DNA from: Pedobacter sp. KBW06 | GTDB taxonomy: Bacteria; Bacteroidota; Bacteroidia; Sphingobacteriales; Sphingobacteriaceae | Reading direction: 5' to 3' | Length of the DNA: 64,000 bases | Assembly (NCBI RefSeq): GCF_003852525.1 | Contig: NZ_QAJL01000001.1 | Span: 544,983-608,982 of the forward strand | Shown here: positions 8,024-18,515 of the stretch, piece by piece | Layout of the letters: each line of letters begins with the position of its first letter | Numbering within the stretch: the first letter of the stretch is position 1 | The notes under the pieces: model-generated | Databases searched by the model: none | Told to the model about the DNA's origin: nothing | Seen by the model: only the letters and a program-made list of their open reading frames with translations | Program-made: the position numbers and the translations under genes

Positions 8024-10804
8024 ATGCTGAAAAAAATTTTCATTTATATAATTTTCACTTTATTTTCTTTTACCGTTTTAGCACAAAAGGCAAGTATTAA
8101 AGGGATGGTTGTCGATACATTGGAGAAAAAGGTGCTGGAAAACAGCTCGGTGCTCTTGCTCCGTTCTACTGATTCTATATTGGTAAAAACGACACGTACG
8201 GATAAGGATGGGCGTTTTGAATGGAGTAATCTCGCTAAAGGCGACTACAAACTACTCATCAGCTATCCAAAAATGGCCGATTATATCCGCAATTTAAGAA
8301 TCGCAGAAAATACAGTACTGGATCTGGGCAGCATCAATATGGAATTGAAATCAAAGCTGCTCAATGAAGTCGTCATCGCTGCAACAAAAAATGCCGTGCG
8401 CATGCGGGGCGACACCCTCGTCTTTCAGGCCGATAGTTTTGCTGTACGAACCAACGCCAATGTGCAGGAGCTTTTAAAAAGACTTCCCGGATTTGACATC
8501 GATAAAAACGGAATGATCAAAGCGCAGGGAAAAGAAGTAAAGACCGTACTGGTAGATGGGGATGAGTTTTTTGGAGATGATCCGCTGCTGGCTACAAAAT
8601 ACCTGAAAGCCAATGCCGTAGAAGAGGTGCAGGTGTATGACCGAAAGAGTAAAACCGCAGAATTAACCGGTATTGATGATGGGGTAAAGAACAAAACCAT
8701 CAACATCAAGCTCAAAGAAAATGCGAAGAACGGATACCTGTCTACGTTGGATGCCAATGTCGGCAGTGATGCTTTTCAGGATTATGGCGGCATGATGGGC
8801 ATCTTTAAAAACAAGCTGAAGACCGCTATTTTCGGTACCTATTCTACCCTGGACAACGAATCAAAGATCAACAATTCCATGCGAAAGCTGAAAGGCGAAG
8901 AATACGACCAGATCGAAGTTGGCGATGATGGCAGTTCGATCATGTATTCTTCCGGTGGTGATGACGATGACGATTATTATTCTTCTGCAGGCGGACTACC
9001 AAGTAATTTAAATCTGGGAGCACATTTCTCTGATAAATTCTACAACAATAAGATGGGCTTAAAGTTAAACTTTAAAGTTTTTGACAATAAGAACGAGAAC
9101 ATCAAAACTTCCAGTGCTCAGGAGCTCCTGCCCGATGGAAAACGCTTTTTCAGTAAAGGCAGGACAGAAGACCACTCCAAGGTGAACGGAGAGAATATCC
9201 GTGGCACGTATAACTATCACCTGGATTCTTTGTCTACACTTAAGATCTCCTTTGGTTTAAAAAAGAACAGAAGTTATACCGAATCCAATACGGTAAACGG
9301 CAGTACCAGCGAATCAGATAAAATCATCAGTCAGAACAGGCAGTCTAATATTGGCAGCGGTACCGCTGATGCTTTTAACGGAAACATCAACTGGTCCAGA
9401 AGGTTTCGAAAAAAAGGCCGGGTATTGTCCATCGATATTCAACCGGAAAACCAGAATAATAAAGGGCTGGAACGAAGTTTAAACCATACCGAATATTTTG
9501 ACGCCGACGGATACTGGAACCGCAGCGAAGACATCAACCTGATCAAAGACAACTCAGGCACACAAAATTCTATCGGTACCAGGGTCAGTTATGCCGAAAC
9601 ATTGACCAAAAGGTGGTCTTTGGAAGCCGGCTATACCTTTAAAACCATTTCCTCCAGCAGTAACAGATTGGTTTCTGATTATGTAACGGGAGTGAAAACA
9701 AAGATAGATTCCCTGAGTAACAATTTTAAGTTCATTAACTTCTCGAATATCGGGAAAATGATCTTTCAGTATAAGGCAAAGAACTTCTCTATTTCCAGCG
9801 GACTGGAAGCAACGGTAACGACATTCGAACTGAAAGATCTTGACCGCGGCAGTAATTTTCAGCGCAAGTACCTGAACCTTTCCCCGCGAACCAATCTCTA
9901 TTATAAACTCAGCAACAACACCAGTCTTGCGGTAAACTACAATGGCTTTACCCAACAGCCGAGCATTGAGCAGATTCAACCGGTAAGACAAATCAACAAC
10001 CCGCTGTTCCAGGTAATCGGAAACTCTTTATTGAGGCCTTCTTTCACCAATAACTTTGGTGTTTCCTACAACAGCTTCCTGATGAATTCTGATCAATACA
10101 TCTCCGGCTATCTGAATTACGGCTTTACCAACAATGCCATTGTAAACTCAGAGCATGTGGATGAGTTTAATAAAAGGATTTCCAGCTTTACCAATCTGGA
10201 TGGAAACAATTCACTTAGTGGCAATATGTATTATTCAAAAGGATTTTCCAAGCTTCATTTCCGGATGGGACTGGACCTGAGTTTCTACAGGTCCAACAAT
10301 GTCGCCATCATCAATGAGGTGAAAAACAAAACTGCAAATACCCAATATAATATAAAGGGTTCCTTCAACTATTATACCTCAAAAGTAGACCTTAGTTACT
10401 CCCCTTCTGCAACGATCATGTATGGCAAATCGTCTATTGGTGGAATCAACGATGGAAAAAGCATTACCCATAACCATGAATTATCAGGCACTGTCCAGCT
10501 TCCTTACCGCACGGAGTTTAACAGTACGGTTTCCATTTCCTTAAGACCGGCAAACTCTTCTTTTGGTCAGGACCTGAATGTAGTGATCTGGAACAGCTAC
10601 CTGGCTACCAAGGTTGGGAAAAATGAAGCATTGGAACTAAAGCTAACAGTAACCGATATTCTGAATCAAAAGATTGGCTATAACAGATTTGTTGGAGGAA
10701 ATGTGATTAGTGAAAACACATTTAGCTATATTCCGCGTTATGTATTATTTGGTGTAAGCTGGAATCTGAGTGGTAATTTCACGAAAACTCCTGTTAATAA
10801 ATAA
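8024..10804 (+). CDS. Outer membrane beta-barrel protein with carboxypeptidase-like regulatory domain (TonB-receptor-like)
   Basis: The 926-residue protein has a signal peptide ending near FTVLAQ (residue 21), an N-terminal CarboxypepD_reg-like domain (ASIKGMVVDTLEK to about residue 110), a plug-like segment (LKRLPGFDIDKNG, VLVDGDEFFGDDP) and a long C-terminal region of alternating aromatic strands typical of the OMP_b-brl_3 barrel. An acidic, serine-rich loop with SGGDDDDDYY sits near residue 315. It resembles TonB-dependent receptors but belongs to the subfamily usually paired with GLPGLI proteins, and a GLPGLI gene follows 2 bp after its stop. The cargo is unknown. Confidence 0.88.
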   Translation: MLKKIFIYIIFTLFSFTVLAQKASIKGMVVDTLEKKVLENSSVLLLRSTDSILVKTTRTDKDGRFEWSNLAKGDYKLLISYPKMADYIRNLRIAENTVLDLGSINMELKSKLLNEVVIAATKNAVRMRGDTLVFQADSFAVRTNANVQELLKRLPGFDIDKNGMIKAQGKEVKTVLVDGDEFFGDDPLLATKYLKANAVEEVQVYDRKSKTAELTGIDDGVKNKTINIKLKENAKNGYLSTLDANVGSDAFQDYGGMMGIFKNKLKTAIFGTYSTLDNESKINNSMRKLKGEEYDQIEVGDDGSSIMYSSGGDDDDDYYSSAGGLPSNLNLGAHFSDKFYNNKMGLKLNFKVFDNKNENIKTSSAQELLPDGKRFFSKGRTEDHSKVNGENIRGTYNYHLDSLSTLKISFGLKKNRSYTESNTVNGSTSESDKIISQNRQSNIGSGTADAFNGNINWSRRFRKKGRVLSIDIQPENQNNKGLERSLNHTEYFDADGYWNRSEDINLIKDNSGTQNSIGTRVSYAETLTKRWSLEAGYTFKTISSSSNRLVSDYVTGVKTKIDSLSNNFKFINFSNIGKMIFQYKAKNFSISSGLEATVTTFELKDLDRGSNFQRKYLNLSPRTNLYYKLSNNTSLAVNYNGFTQQPSIEQIQPVRQINNPLFQVIGNSLLRPSFTNNFGVSYNSFLMNSDQYISGYLNYGFTNNAIVNSEHVDEFNKRISSFTNLDGNNSLSGNMYYSKGFSKLHFRMGLDLSFYRSNNVAIINEVKNKTANTQYNIKGSFNYYTSKVDLSYSPSATIMYGKSSIGGINDGKSITHNHELSGTVQLPYRTEFNSTVSISLRPANSSFGQDLNVVIWNSYLATKVGKNEALELKLTVTDILNQKIGYNRFVGGNVISENTFSYIPRYVLFGVSWNLSGNFTKTPVNK

Positions 10805-10806
10805 AG

Positions 10807-11568
10807 ATGATGAAAAGGCTGGCCTCCTTCTTGCTTTTAATTTCTGCCTGGACAGGTCTGAAGGCCCAGCAGCTGTTTATTCCATACGGTAAAATCAGTT
10901 TTGAAAAAAAGGTCAACCTGCAGCGGAGCCTGGCAGAATGGGACATCCCCGATGAGGCCAAAGAAAAAATAAAAAAATACAAGGTTACGAACTGGGAATT
11001 GTCTTTTAGCCGCACAAAATCAATCTTTAAATCTGTAAAACAGGAAGAGGAACAATCAAACAATCTTTTTTTTGATTTTGCCGGAGAACCGGAAAATGAA
11101 CTATACGCCGATTATCAAAAGCAGCAGAGGGTATTAAAAAAAAGAATCCTCGGAGATGACTACCTTTTGAATGATACCATTCCTAAGGTCGACTGGAAGA
11201 TTATGCACGACGTGCGGAACATTGCCGGTTATGAATGCAGAAAAGCCATCGGCAGAATTAATGACACCGTTTATGTCGTTGCCTTTTATACAGATGAGAT
11301 CTTACTGAGGGGTGGTCCTGAAGGATTCAGCGGTTTGCCGGGTATGATCTTAGGCCTTGCGATCCCCCGTTATTATACCACCTGGTTTGCCACAAAAGTT
11401 GCTGCATTTAACAGTCCTTCCTCAGACATTGTGCCTCCCTCCAAAGGAAAAAAAACAGAAACGGAGAAAGATTTAAAGAAATTGCTGGAATTATTTACCC
11501 GATATGATGAGCAAAAAAAAGAAAAACCTGAAGAGCAGAAAAAGCGGCTCTATGGTTTCGTGCTGTAA
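10807..11568 (+). CDS. GLPGLI family protein
   Basis: A 253-residue secreted protein with a signal peptide (MMKRLASFLLLISAWTGLKA). The family motif appears as GFSGLPGMILGL near residues 175-186, with Met in place of the final Leu of GLPGLI. Preceding blocks W-K-I and ECRKAIGRI also fit TIGR01200. GLPGLI proteins are Bacteroidota-specific, of unknown function, and are commonly encoded directly after an outer membrane barrel of the kind found upstream here. The 2-bp spacing indicates one operon, probably acting together at the cell surface. Confidence 0.9.
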   Translation: MMKRLASFLLLISAWTGLKAQQLFIPYGKISFEKKVNLQRSLAEWDIPDEAKEKIKKYKVTNWELSFSRTKSIFKSVKQEEEQSNNLFFDFAGEPENELYADYQKQQRVLKKRILGDDYLLNDTIPKVDWKIMHDVRNIAGYECRKAIGRINDTVYVVAFYTDEILLRGGPEGFSGLPGMILGLAIPRYYTTWFATKVAAFNSPSSDIVPPSKGKKTETEKDLKKLLELFTRYDEQKKEKPEEQKKRLYGFVL

Positions 11569-11653
11569 CATTTTCAGCGATAAGCGCTTACCTCTTCTTT
11601 TCCCCGGACAATTTTATTTGTACAATTAGCCCTTCAGCTTCCGTTTTATTTGC

Positions 11654-11661
11654 TAACTTTG
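11654..11661 (+). promoter_or_regulatory. Candidate -7 promoter box of pyrG
   Basis: TAACTTTG matches the Bacteroidota TAnnTTTG element 63 bp before the pyrG start. No exact TTTG lies 19 bp upstream of it, so this is only a candidate. Confidence 0.4.
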
Positions 11662-11724
11662 TATCCCGTACAAAAACAATAAAAGTAGCATAAAAGCTGC
11701 TTTTATATCAGAAACTCACAAAGC

Positions 11725-13341
11725 ATGACTAAGTATATTTTTGTTACGGGCGGTGTTACTTCCTCATTAGGTAAGGGCATCATCTCCGCTTCATTAGCCA
11801 AATTATTACAAGCAAGAGGTTACAGTGTAGCCATTCAGAAATTTGATCCCTATATCAATATTGATCCGGGAACATTAAATCCGTATGAACATGGGGAATG
11901 TTATGTGACTGAGGACGGTGCTGAAACAGATCTTGACCTTGGTCATTATGAGCGTTTCCTGAACGTCCCTACTTCACAGGCAAACAACATTACTACCGGA
12001 AGGATTTATCAAAATGTGATCAACAAAGAGAGACAGGGAGAATATCTTGGAAAAACAGTCCAGGTAGTTCCTCACATCACTGATGAGATCAAACGCAACA
12101 TGCGCATTTTAGGCGACAGCGGTAAATATGACATCGTTATCACTGAATTGGGCGGAACCGTTGGTGATATCGAATCTTTACCATTTATCGAAGCGGTACG
12201 TCAGTTTAAATGGGAAGAAGGTGCCAACAATGCAATTGTAATCCATTTAACACTAATCCCTTTCCTTGCTGCTGCCGGTGAGTTGAAAACAAAACCTACA
12301 CAACACTCTGTAAAAGCATTATTGGAATACGGTATTCAACCGGATATCCTGGTATGCCGTACAGAACACCACATCAATGCAGATATCCGTAAAAAAATCG
12401 CCTTATTCTGTAATGTAAACATCAATGCAGTAGTAGAATCTATTGATGCTTCTACCATTTATGATGTTCCATTGCTAATGATGAAAGAGCAACTGGATAA
12501 AACAGTATTGAGCAAATTGAAACTTGCGCAAAAGAATGAGCCTGATATGGAAAGCTGGAAAGATTTCCTTGGCCGTTTAAAAAATCCTACTGCCGAAGTG
12601 AAGATTGGTCTGGTAGGTAAATATGTAGAACTTCCTGATGCTTATAAATCAATCATTGAATCTTTTGTACATGCAGGAGCTAAAAATGAATGTAAAGTAA
12701 AAGTAGAATATATTCATTCTGAGAGCATCCACCCGGAGAATGCAAAAGAACGTCTGGCACATTTAGACGGTGTATTGGTTGCTCCTGGTTTTGGAAGCCG
12801 CGGTATTGAAGGGAAAATTGATGCCATTAAATATGTACGTGAACATGATGTTCCTTTCTTTGGGATCTGTTTGGGAATGCAGTGTGCGGTGATCGAGTAT
12901 GGCAGAAACGTTTTAGGTTTGAAAGATGCCAATACCACTGAAATTGATGAGAACACTGTAAATCCTGTGATCAATATGATGGAAGATCAGAAAGCGATCA
13001 CCAATAAAGGTGGTACCATGCGTTTGGGATCTTATCCATGTGACCTTAAAAAGGGAACTAAAGCTTATGCAGCTTATGGCAAAACCCACATCTCTGAGCG
13101 TCACAGACATCGTTATGAATTTAATAATGATTATCTGGCTCAATATGAAGCATCAGGAATGATCGCTTCAGGACTAAATCCTGACAGCCATTTGGTAGAG
13201 ATTGTGGAGTTGAAAAACCATCCTTTCTTCGTTGGTGGACAATTTCACCCAGAATTAAAATCAACAGTTGCTAATCCTCACCCACTTTTTGTTAAATTTG
13301 TCGCCGCCGCGATGGAATTTGCGAAGAAGAAAATAAAATAA
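11725..13341 (+). CDS. pyrG: CTP synthase
   Basis: PyrG aminates UTP to CTP using glutamine. The 538 residues match the family. The N-terminal synthetase domain opens with [14 protein letters not shown] and has [19 protein letters not shown]. The glutaminase domain carries the nucleophile Cys382 in FFGICLGMQ and the His-Glu pair in QFHPELKS near residue 510. The gene stands alone upstream, and yidC follows after 20 bp, so the two may be co-transcribed. Confidence 0.98.
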   Translation: MTKYIFVTGGVTSSLGKGIISASLAKLLQARGYSVAIQKFDPYINIDPGTLNPYEHGECYVTEDGAETDLDLGHYERFLNVPTSQANNITTGRIYQNVINKERQGEYLGKTVQVVPHITDEIKRNMRILGDSGKYDIVITELGGTVGDIESLPFIEAVRQFKWEEGANNAIVIHLTLIPFLAAAGELKTKPTQHSVKALLEYGIQPDILVCRTEHHINADIRKKIALFCNVNINAVVESIDASTIYDVPLLMMKEQLDKTVLSKLKLAQKNEPDMESWKDFLGRLKNPTAEVKIGLVGKYVELPDAYKSIIESFVHAGAKNECKVKVEYIHSESIHPENAKERLAHLDGVLVAPGFGSRGIEGKIDAIKYVREHDVPFFGICLGMQCAVIEYGRNVLGLKDANTTEIDENTVNPVINMMEDQKAITNKGGTMRLGSYPCDLKKGTKAYAAYGKTHISERHRHRYEFNNDYLAQYEASGMIASGLNPDSHLVEIVELKNHPFFVGGQFHPELKSTVANPHPLFVKFVAAAMEFAKKKIK

Positions 13342-13361
13342 TACGAGTTTAAATAACAATA

Positions 13362-15164
13362 ATGGATAGAAATACGTTTACAGGCCTGTTCCTGATCATG
13401 ATCGTTTTGGCCGGTTCTTTTTACTTTTTTGGCCCCAGTCAGACTGAAATCAATAAAGAAAAGGAAAGAATTGCAGCAGATTCTTTGAAGAAAGTTGCCG
13501 CCGCTACGAAAACTACTGCTCCTGCAACTGCAGCAGCGAAACCTGCTGTAGATTCAGCAACATTATCAGGTCCTTTTGGTGGCAGCATTGCAGGTACCGT
13601 TCAAACTACCGTTCTGGAGAATGAAAACCTTAAATTAACGCTAACCAATAAAGGTGGTAAAATTTTATCTGTAGAGGTAAAAGGCCAGAAAACCTACGAT
13701 GGAAAGCCGGTCATCTTATTTGATGGAGATCAGAATAAGTTTGGCTTAAAAATGAACATTGGCGGTAAAGAAGTAAATACCAACGACCTTTATTTTGCAG
13801 CGACAAAAACAGGAAACCTGGTAAGCATGCGTGCCAATTACCTGGGTGATAAATACATTGAGTATACTTATGACCTGAAGCCTAAAGGCAATAACGTAGC
13901 TTTCAATATTAACCTGAACGGTTTAAATCAGGTGATTCAAACAGATTCTATCGCCCTGAACTGGGAGACGACTTTGCTGGAACAGGAAAAATCAGGTAAA
14001 AAAGAAAAAGAGCATGCTGCTCCTTTTTATAAATACGTAAACGAAACTCCGAGCCATTTGAGCATTGCTAAAGATGAAACGGAAGAACTGAAAAAAGGAA
14101 AAATCGAATGGTTCTCCTTCAAACAACAGTTTTTCTCTGCAGTATTGTTGCCTAAAGTAGCTTTTGAAAGTGGAAAACTGGGTGTTACCGTGTTGACACA
14201 ACCAGGAGAGATCAAACGTTATTCGGCAGACATGAAAATGCATTTCGGACAACTGGCTACTCAAAACTATGCAATGGATTTCTACTTCGGTACCAATAAA
14301 TTCGATGTATTAAAAGCACAGGGTCACGAAATTGAGAAACAGGTAGATATGGGTTACTGGCCATTGAAATACATCAACAGGTTTGTGGTATTGCCGGTAT
14401 TTAAATTCCTGGAAGGCTTTGGATGGAACTATGGTCTGATTATTCTGATCTTAACCATCCTGTTGAAAGTAGCGATGTCTCCTTTGACTTACAAATCTTA
14501 TATCTCGATGGCTAAGATGAGAATTCTTAAACCGGAGATGGATGTGATTAAAGCTAAAGTCGGTGACGATAACCCTACCCTATTGCAACAGGAATACCTG
14601 AAACTGTATAAGCAGGTCGGCGTAAATCCTCTGGGAGGTTGTTTACCAATGCTCCTTCAGCTTCCTTTCGTAATGGCCTTCTTCTTCTTTTTCCCGAACT
14701 TATTTGAGTTAAGGGGAGAAAGCTTCCTATGGATGAAAGATCTTTCCACCTATGATGATTTCATCAAATTTGGATTCACCATTCCGTTCATCGGAGATCA
14801 CCTGAGTCTGATGTGTGTATTGATGACGATTTCTACGTTGATCTATACTTATTTTAACAACCAGATCTCTGGTGCTACAGGACAAATGAAATACATTGGA
14901 TACATTATGCCAGTGGTTTTCTTAGGGGTACTGAACAGCTATCCTTCTGGATTAAATTATTATTACTTCCTGGCGAATATGTTGACTTTCGCACAGCAGT
15001 TCCTGATCAAATCTATGGTTGATGACGAGAAGATTCACCGTACTTTACAGGAGAATAAAACAAAACCTGTGGAAACGAAAAAGAAATCTAAATTTCAAGC
15101 GAGATTAGACGATTACATGCGTCAGCAACAACAAACGCAGATCCAGTCTAAAAAAAATAAATAG
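13362..15164 (+). CDS. yidC: Membrane protein insertase YidC
   Basis: YidC inserts and folds inner membrane proteins alone or with SecYEG. The 600-residue protein has an N-terminal membrane anchor (about residues 6-24), an Ala/Lys-rich linker, a large periplasmic domain to about residue 330, and the conserved 60-kDa insertase core (FGWNYGLIILILTILLK, KMRILKPEMDVIKAK, NPLGGCLPMLLQLPF, SYPSGLNYYY). The charged C-terminus (KKKSKFQARLDDYMRQQQQ) is typical of Bacteroidota YidC. It is followed by two hairpins, the second with a T tract. Confidence 0.97.
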   Translation: MDRNTFTGLFLIMIVLAGSFYFFGPSQTEINKEKERIAADSLKKVAAATKTTAPATAAAKPAVDSATLSGPFGGSIAGTVQTTVLENENLKLTLTNKGGKILSVEVKGQKTYDGKPVILFDGDQNKFGLKMNIGGKEVNTNDLYFAATKTGNLVSMRANYLGDKYIEYTYDLKPKGNNVAFNINLNGLNQVIQTDSIALNWETTLLEQEKSGKKEKEHAAPFYKYVNETPSHLSIAKDETEELKKGKIEWFSFKQQFFSAVLLPKVAFESGKLGVTVLTQPGEIKRYSADMKMHFGQLATQNYAMDFYFGTNKFDVLKAQGHEIEKQVDMGYWPLKYINRFVVLPVFKFLEGFGWNYGLIILILTILLKVAMSPLTYKSYISMAKMRILKPEMDVIKAKVGDDNPTLLQQEYLKLYKQVGVNPLGGCLPMLLQLPFVMAFFFFFPNLFELRGESFLWMKDLSTYDDFIKFGFTIPFIGDHLSLMCVLMTISTLIYTYFNNQISGATGQMKYIGYIMPVVFLGVLNSYPSGLNYYYFLANMLTFAQQFLIKSMVDDEKIHRTLQENKTKPVETKKKSKFQARLDDYMRQQQQTQIQSKKNK

Positions 15165-15183
15165 TCTTTTACAGACAATAAAA

Positions 15184-15235
15184 GACCATTTCATGGTCAA
15201 CATAGCCGGAAGATTTTATCTTCCGGCTTTTTTAT
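15184..15235 (+). terminator. Tandem hairpins and terminator after yidC
   Basis: A small hairpin (GACCA/TGGTC, 15184-15198) is followed by a perfect 10-bp stem AGCCGGAAGA/TCTTCCGGCT (15204-15228) with a 5-nt loop and a T tract. Confidence 0.85.
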
Positions 15236-15236
15236 T

Positions 15237-15532
15237 CCCCTTTTCTCCGCCATTGCGGCACTCTTCTCCCTAAGACGCCTGATACATTGTCTTTTTTCAG
15301 CTAACGCAGATCATTCGCATAACCCCGGTTGAAAAGGCTGTAAGCCCTGGCAGGCCCTTTCAACCCCTATCCTTAGCCTGCACCAGACTATGGTAATTCA
15401 GACACTGCATGCCTTTCTTTAAGGCCTAAGATGTCCCCAAATAGAACGAAGGGCCCCTTTTTATTGTAAAAATTTGGTTTGTAATGAGGATATCTGTTAA
15501 AAAATCACAATTTTTAACAAAAATACCTTTTT
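15237..15532. other. Gene-free stretch with an imperfect hairpin
   Basis: I find no open frame of note. GGTTGAAA (15327-15334) can pair with TTTCAACC (15358-15365), extended inward by GGC/GCC after a mismatch, giving a 39-nt hairpin. The composition is richer in GC than other intergenic sequence here. It could be a structured RNA or leader; the evidence is thin. The last 60 bases are AT-rich and probably hold the promoter of the peptidase gene. Confidence 0.4.
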
Positions 15533-18376
15533 ATGATGCACAAAAAACTTACTCTAATTTTTCTATTGTTTGGCAGCGCCGCCTTCGCGCAGAAAAAACC
15601 GCTGGATCATAGCGTTTATGATTCCTGGGAATCTGTCGGCGCAAAGCAACTTTCCAACAATGGCCAATGGGCGATGTATGGAATTAATCCCCAGGAAGGA
15701 GATGCGAATCTATACCTGAGTAACCTGATCAACAATTCAAAAATAAAAGTACATAGGGCTACAAATGCACAATTCAGTGCAGATTCAAAATATGCTGTTT
15801 TTGCTATTAAAGCATTTCAAAAAGACATCCGTCAGGCTAAAATTAAAAAGAAGAAAGCCGACGACATGCCAAAAGACAGCTTAGGGCTCGCCAACCTGAC
15901 CAGCCTGGGCATCGTAAAAATCGCCCGTGTAAAGTCTTTCAAAATGCCTGAAAAGGTAGGAGGCTTCCTTGCCTATCAATTGGAAAAACCAGTAGATACC
16001 ACAAAAAAAACGCCTGCTTCCGCTAGCCCTGATAAAAAAGACAACCAGGATTTCTTCGCTGATGATGAACCTGCAAATGCAGCAAAACAGGAAGGAACAG
16101 ACCTGATCTTCAAAAACCTGACTACAGGACAGGAACGTATTTTCAAATATGTAAGCGAGTATGCTTTCAGCAAAAATGGAAAACAGCTTGTTTTTGCCTG
16201 TACAGGTGCAAAGAAAGACAAATCAGCTCCCACAGGTGTCTTTACTTTGAATACAGAAAAAGGAACTTTGAAAACACTCGTTAAAGGAAAAGGAACATTT
16301 AAAAACTTTGCCTTTGCTGAAGATGGAGAATACCTTGCTTTTGTTGGAGAGCAAAGTCCGGAGAAAACAGAGATCAAAACCTATAATGTATATTACAATT
16401 CACTATCCTTAGATACGGCACAAATCCTGGTCGACAATGAGATTCCGGGAATGCCTGCAAAATGGGCAGTTAGTGGTGATGGAAAAGTAAACTTCAGCAA
16501 AGACGGAACCAAATTATTTTTTGGTATTGCTCCTGTTAAAAAAGCAAAGGATACGACATTGGTAGACTTTGAAAATGCAAAACTGGATATATGGGGATAT
16601 AAAGACGATTATTTGCAACCGATGCAATTGAAAAATGCCGAACGTGATTCAAAAAAATCTTACCTCAGTGCAATTGAAATCTTCAACAGCGATCCTAAAA
16701 TCGTCCCTTTAACAGACCTTAAATTACCAGATGCTACCATCATTAATGAGGGAAATACACCTTTCGCATTGGCTTCTACTGATTTTGGAAACAGAATTCA
16801 GCAACAATGGACGGCAAACTCCATCAGAGATTATTACCTGGTTGATGTAAAAACAGGCAGCAGAAAGAAAATCATTGAAGGCCTGAGTGGCAATGCCTTT
16901 GCCTCTCCAAACGGAAAATATGTCATTTATTTTGACCAGACCAAATCCAGCTGGTATACCTATGCGATTGCTACCGGCAAAGTAACCCATTTAAACAATG
17001 GCATGAACGTAAAACTGGTAGATGAGGAAAATGATGTACCGGACGATCCTTCTGCTTATGGAATCGCTGCCTGGACGGAAGAAGATAAAACCGTTTTAAT
17101 CTACGACAGATACGACATCTGGGAATTCTCTCCTGAAGGAAAAAATCCACCTAAAAATATGACCAACGGATTCGGCAGACAAAACAGCCTGACTTTCCGT
17201 TACCAAAAATTAGATCCGGAAAGCCGTTTCCTTGGAAAGAAAGAAACGATCATCATGGATGTGTTAAACAACAACACCAAGGAGAATGGTTTCTACAAAG
17301 CAAATGTTGGCGACACCAAAAATCCGGAGCTGATCGTCATGGCTAAGTTTAAATATTCCAATCTTGTAAAAGCGAAAGATGCAGAAGAATACATCTACGA
17401 CAAAGGAAATTACAGCATCTCTCCTGACGTATATGTTTCCAAAGACCTGAAAACAGAAACCAAATTGAGCAATACCAACCCTCAGCAACAAAACTACAAC
17501 TGGGGAACTGCAGAACTGGTAAAATGGGAAACGCCTAAAGGATATAAATCCACTGGGATCCTGTACAAACCGGAGAACTTTGACCCGGCAAAAAAATACC
17601 CGATGATTGTTTATTTCTATGAAAAGCTTTCTGATGGTTTGTATAGTTATAATGCACCAGCTCCTACTCCATCCCGTTTAAACATCCCTTTCTTTGTGAG
17701 CAATGGCTACCTGGTTTTTGCACCGGACATTAGCTATGAAAAAGGATATCCTGGAAAATCTGCCGAAGAGTTTATCAATTCGGGAGTAGAATCCTTAAAG
17801 AAAAACGCCTGGGTTGACGGTACCAAGATCGGGATTCAGGGACAAAGCTGGGGTGGTTATCAGGTGGCCCACCTGATCACAAGAACCAATATGTATGCTG
17901 CAGCATGGTCTGGTGCACCGGTAGTCAACATGACCTCTGCTTATGGCGGAATGCGTTGGGAAACTGGAATGAACAGACAGTTCCAATACGAAAAAACACA
18001 AAGCAGAATCGGGGCAACCTTATGGGAGAAACCGGAATTGTATATCGAGAACTCACCTTTGTTCTTTTTACCTAAGGTCAATACCCCGGTAGTGATCATG
18101 GCAAACGATGCCGATGGTGCCGTACCATGGTACCAGGGAATAGAGATGTTTACCGGATTAAGACGCTTAGGCAAACCAGTCTGGATGTTAAACTACAACA
18201 ACGAAGCACACAACCTGGTACAACGTCAAAACAGAAAAGACATTCAGATCAGAGAACAGCAGTTCTTTGATTATTACCTGAAAGGTGCAAAAGCACCAGC
18301 ATGGATGACCTCTGGAATTCCTGCCACAGAAAAAGGAAAAACATGGGGTTTTGAACTGACAGACGAAAAACCATAA
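15533..18376 (+). CDS. S9 family serine peptidase (prolyl oligopeptidase family), secreted
   Basis: A 947-residue peptidase with a signal peptide (MMHKKLTLIFLLFGSAAFAQ). Residues 20-690 form the repeat-rich beta-propeller region, interrupted by a Lys/Pro/Asp-rich insertion near 155-185. The C-terminal alpha/beta hydrolase has the nucleophile Ser772 in GQSWGGYQ, the acid Asp861 in NDADGAVPW and His893 in NNEAHNLV. It probably cleaves peptides in the periplasm. Two ATG codons are adjacent (15533, 15536); either could be used. It is monocistronic, with a strong terminator behind it. Confidence 0.93.
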   Translation: MMHKKLTLIFLLFGSAAFAQKKPLDHSVYDSWESVGAKQLSNNGQWAMYGINPQEGDANLYLSNLINNSKIKVHRATNAQFSADSKYAVFAIKAFQKDIRQAKIKKKKADDMPKDSLGLANLTSLGIVKIARVKSFKMPEKVGGFLAYQLEKPVDTTKKTPASASPDKKDNQDFFADDEPANAAKQEGTDLIFKNLTTGQERIFKYVSEYAFSKNGKQLVFACTGAKKDKSAPTGVFTLNTEKGTLKTLVKGKGTFKNFAFAEDGEYLAFVGEQSPEKTEIKTYNVYYNSLSLDTAQILVDNEIPGMPAKWAVSGDGKVNFSKDGTKLFFGIAPVKKAKDTTLVDFENAKLDIWGYKDDYLQPMQLKNAERDSKKSYLSAIEIFNSDPKIVPLTDLKLPDATIINEGNTPFALASTDFGNRIQQQWTANSIRDYYLVDVKTGSRKKIIEGLSGNAFASPNGKYVIYFDQTKSSWYTYAIATGKVTHLNNGMNVKLVDEENDVPDDPSAYGIAAWTEEDKTVLIYDRYDIWEFSPEGKNPPKNMTNGFGRQNSLTFRYQKLDPESRFLGKKETIIMDVLNNNTKENGFYKANVGDTKNPELIVMAKFKYSNLVKAKDAEEYIYDKGNYSISPDVYVSKDLKTETKLSNTNPQQQNYNWGTAELVKWETPKGYKSTGILYKPENFDPAKKYPMIVYFYEKLSDGLYSYNAPAPTPSRLNIPFFVSNGYLVFAPDISYEKGYPGKSAEEFINSGVESLKKNAWVDGTKIGIQGQSWGGYQVAHLITRTNMYAAAWSGAPVVNMTSAYGGMRWETGMNRQFQYEKTQSRIGATLWEKPELYIENSPLFFLPKVNTPVVIMANDADGAVPWYQGIEMFTGLRRLGKPVWMLNYNNEAHNLVQRQNRKDIQIREQQFFDYYLKGAKAPAWMTSGIPATEKGKTWGFELTDEKP

Positions 18377-18382
18377 TCATTT

Positions 18383-18420
18383 AAAAGGTCCTGCAAAGTT
18401 TGCAGGACCTTTTGCTTTTT
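18383..18420 (+). terminator. Rho-independent terminator after the S9 peptidase gene
   Basis: A perfect 14-bp stem, AAAAGGTCCTGCAA (18383-18396) with TTGCAGGACCTTTT (18400-18413), has a 3-nt loop and a T-rich tail. Confidence 0.9.
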
Positions 18421-18515
18421 ATCTATTTTTATCCGGACCTGCATTTTATTCTGCTTTATAAACGGATTATTAGAATCAAAACTATAAATTTAACGACTCA
18501 ACTAATTTTATTTTA

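Noticed and set aside
11581..11590. 10-bp palindrome TAAGCGCTTA after the GLPGLI gene.
   Set aside because: It has no T tract and no second copy; too short to call an operator.
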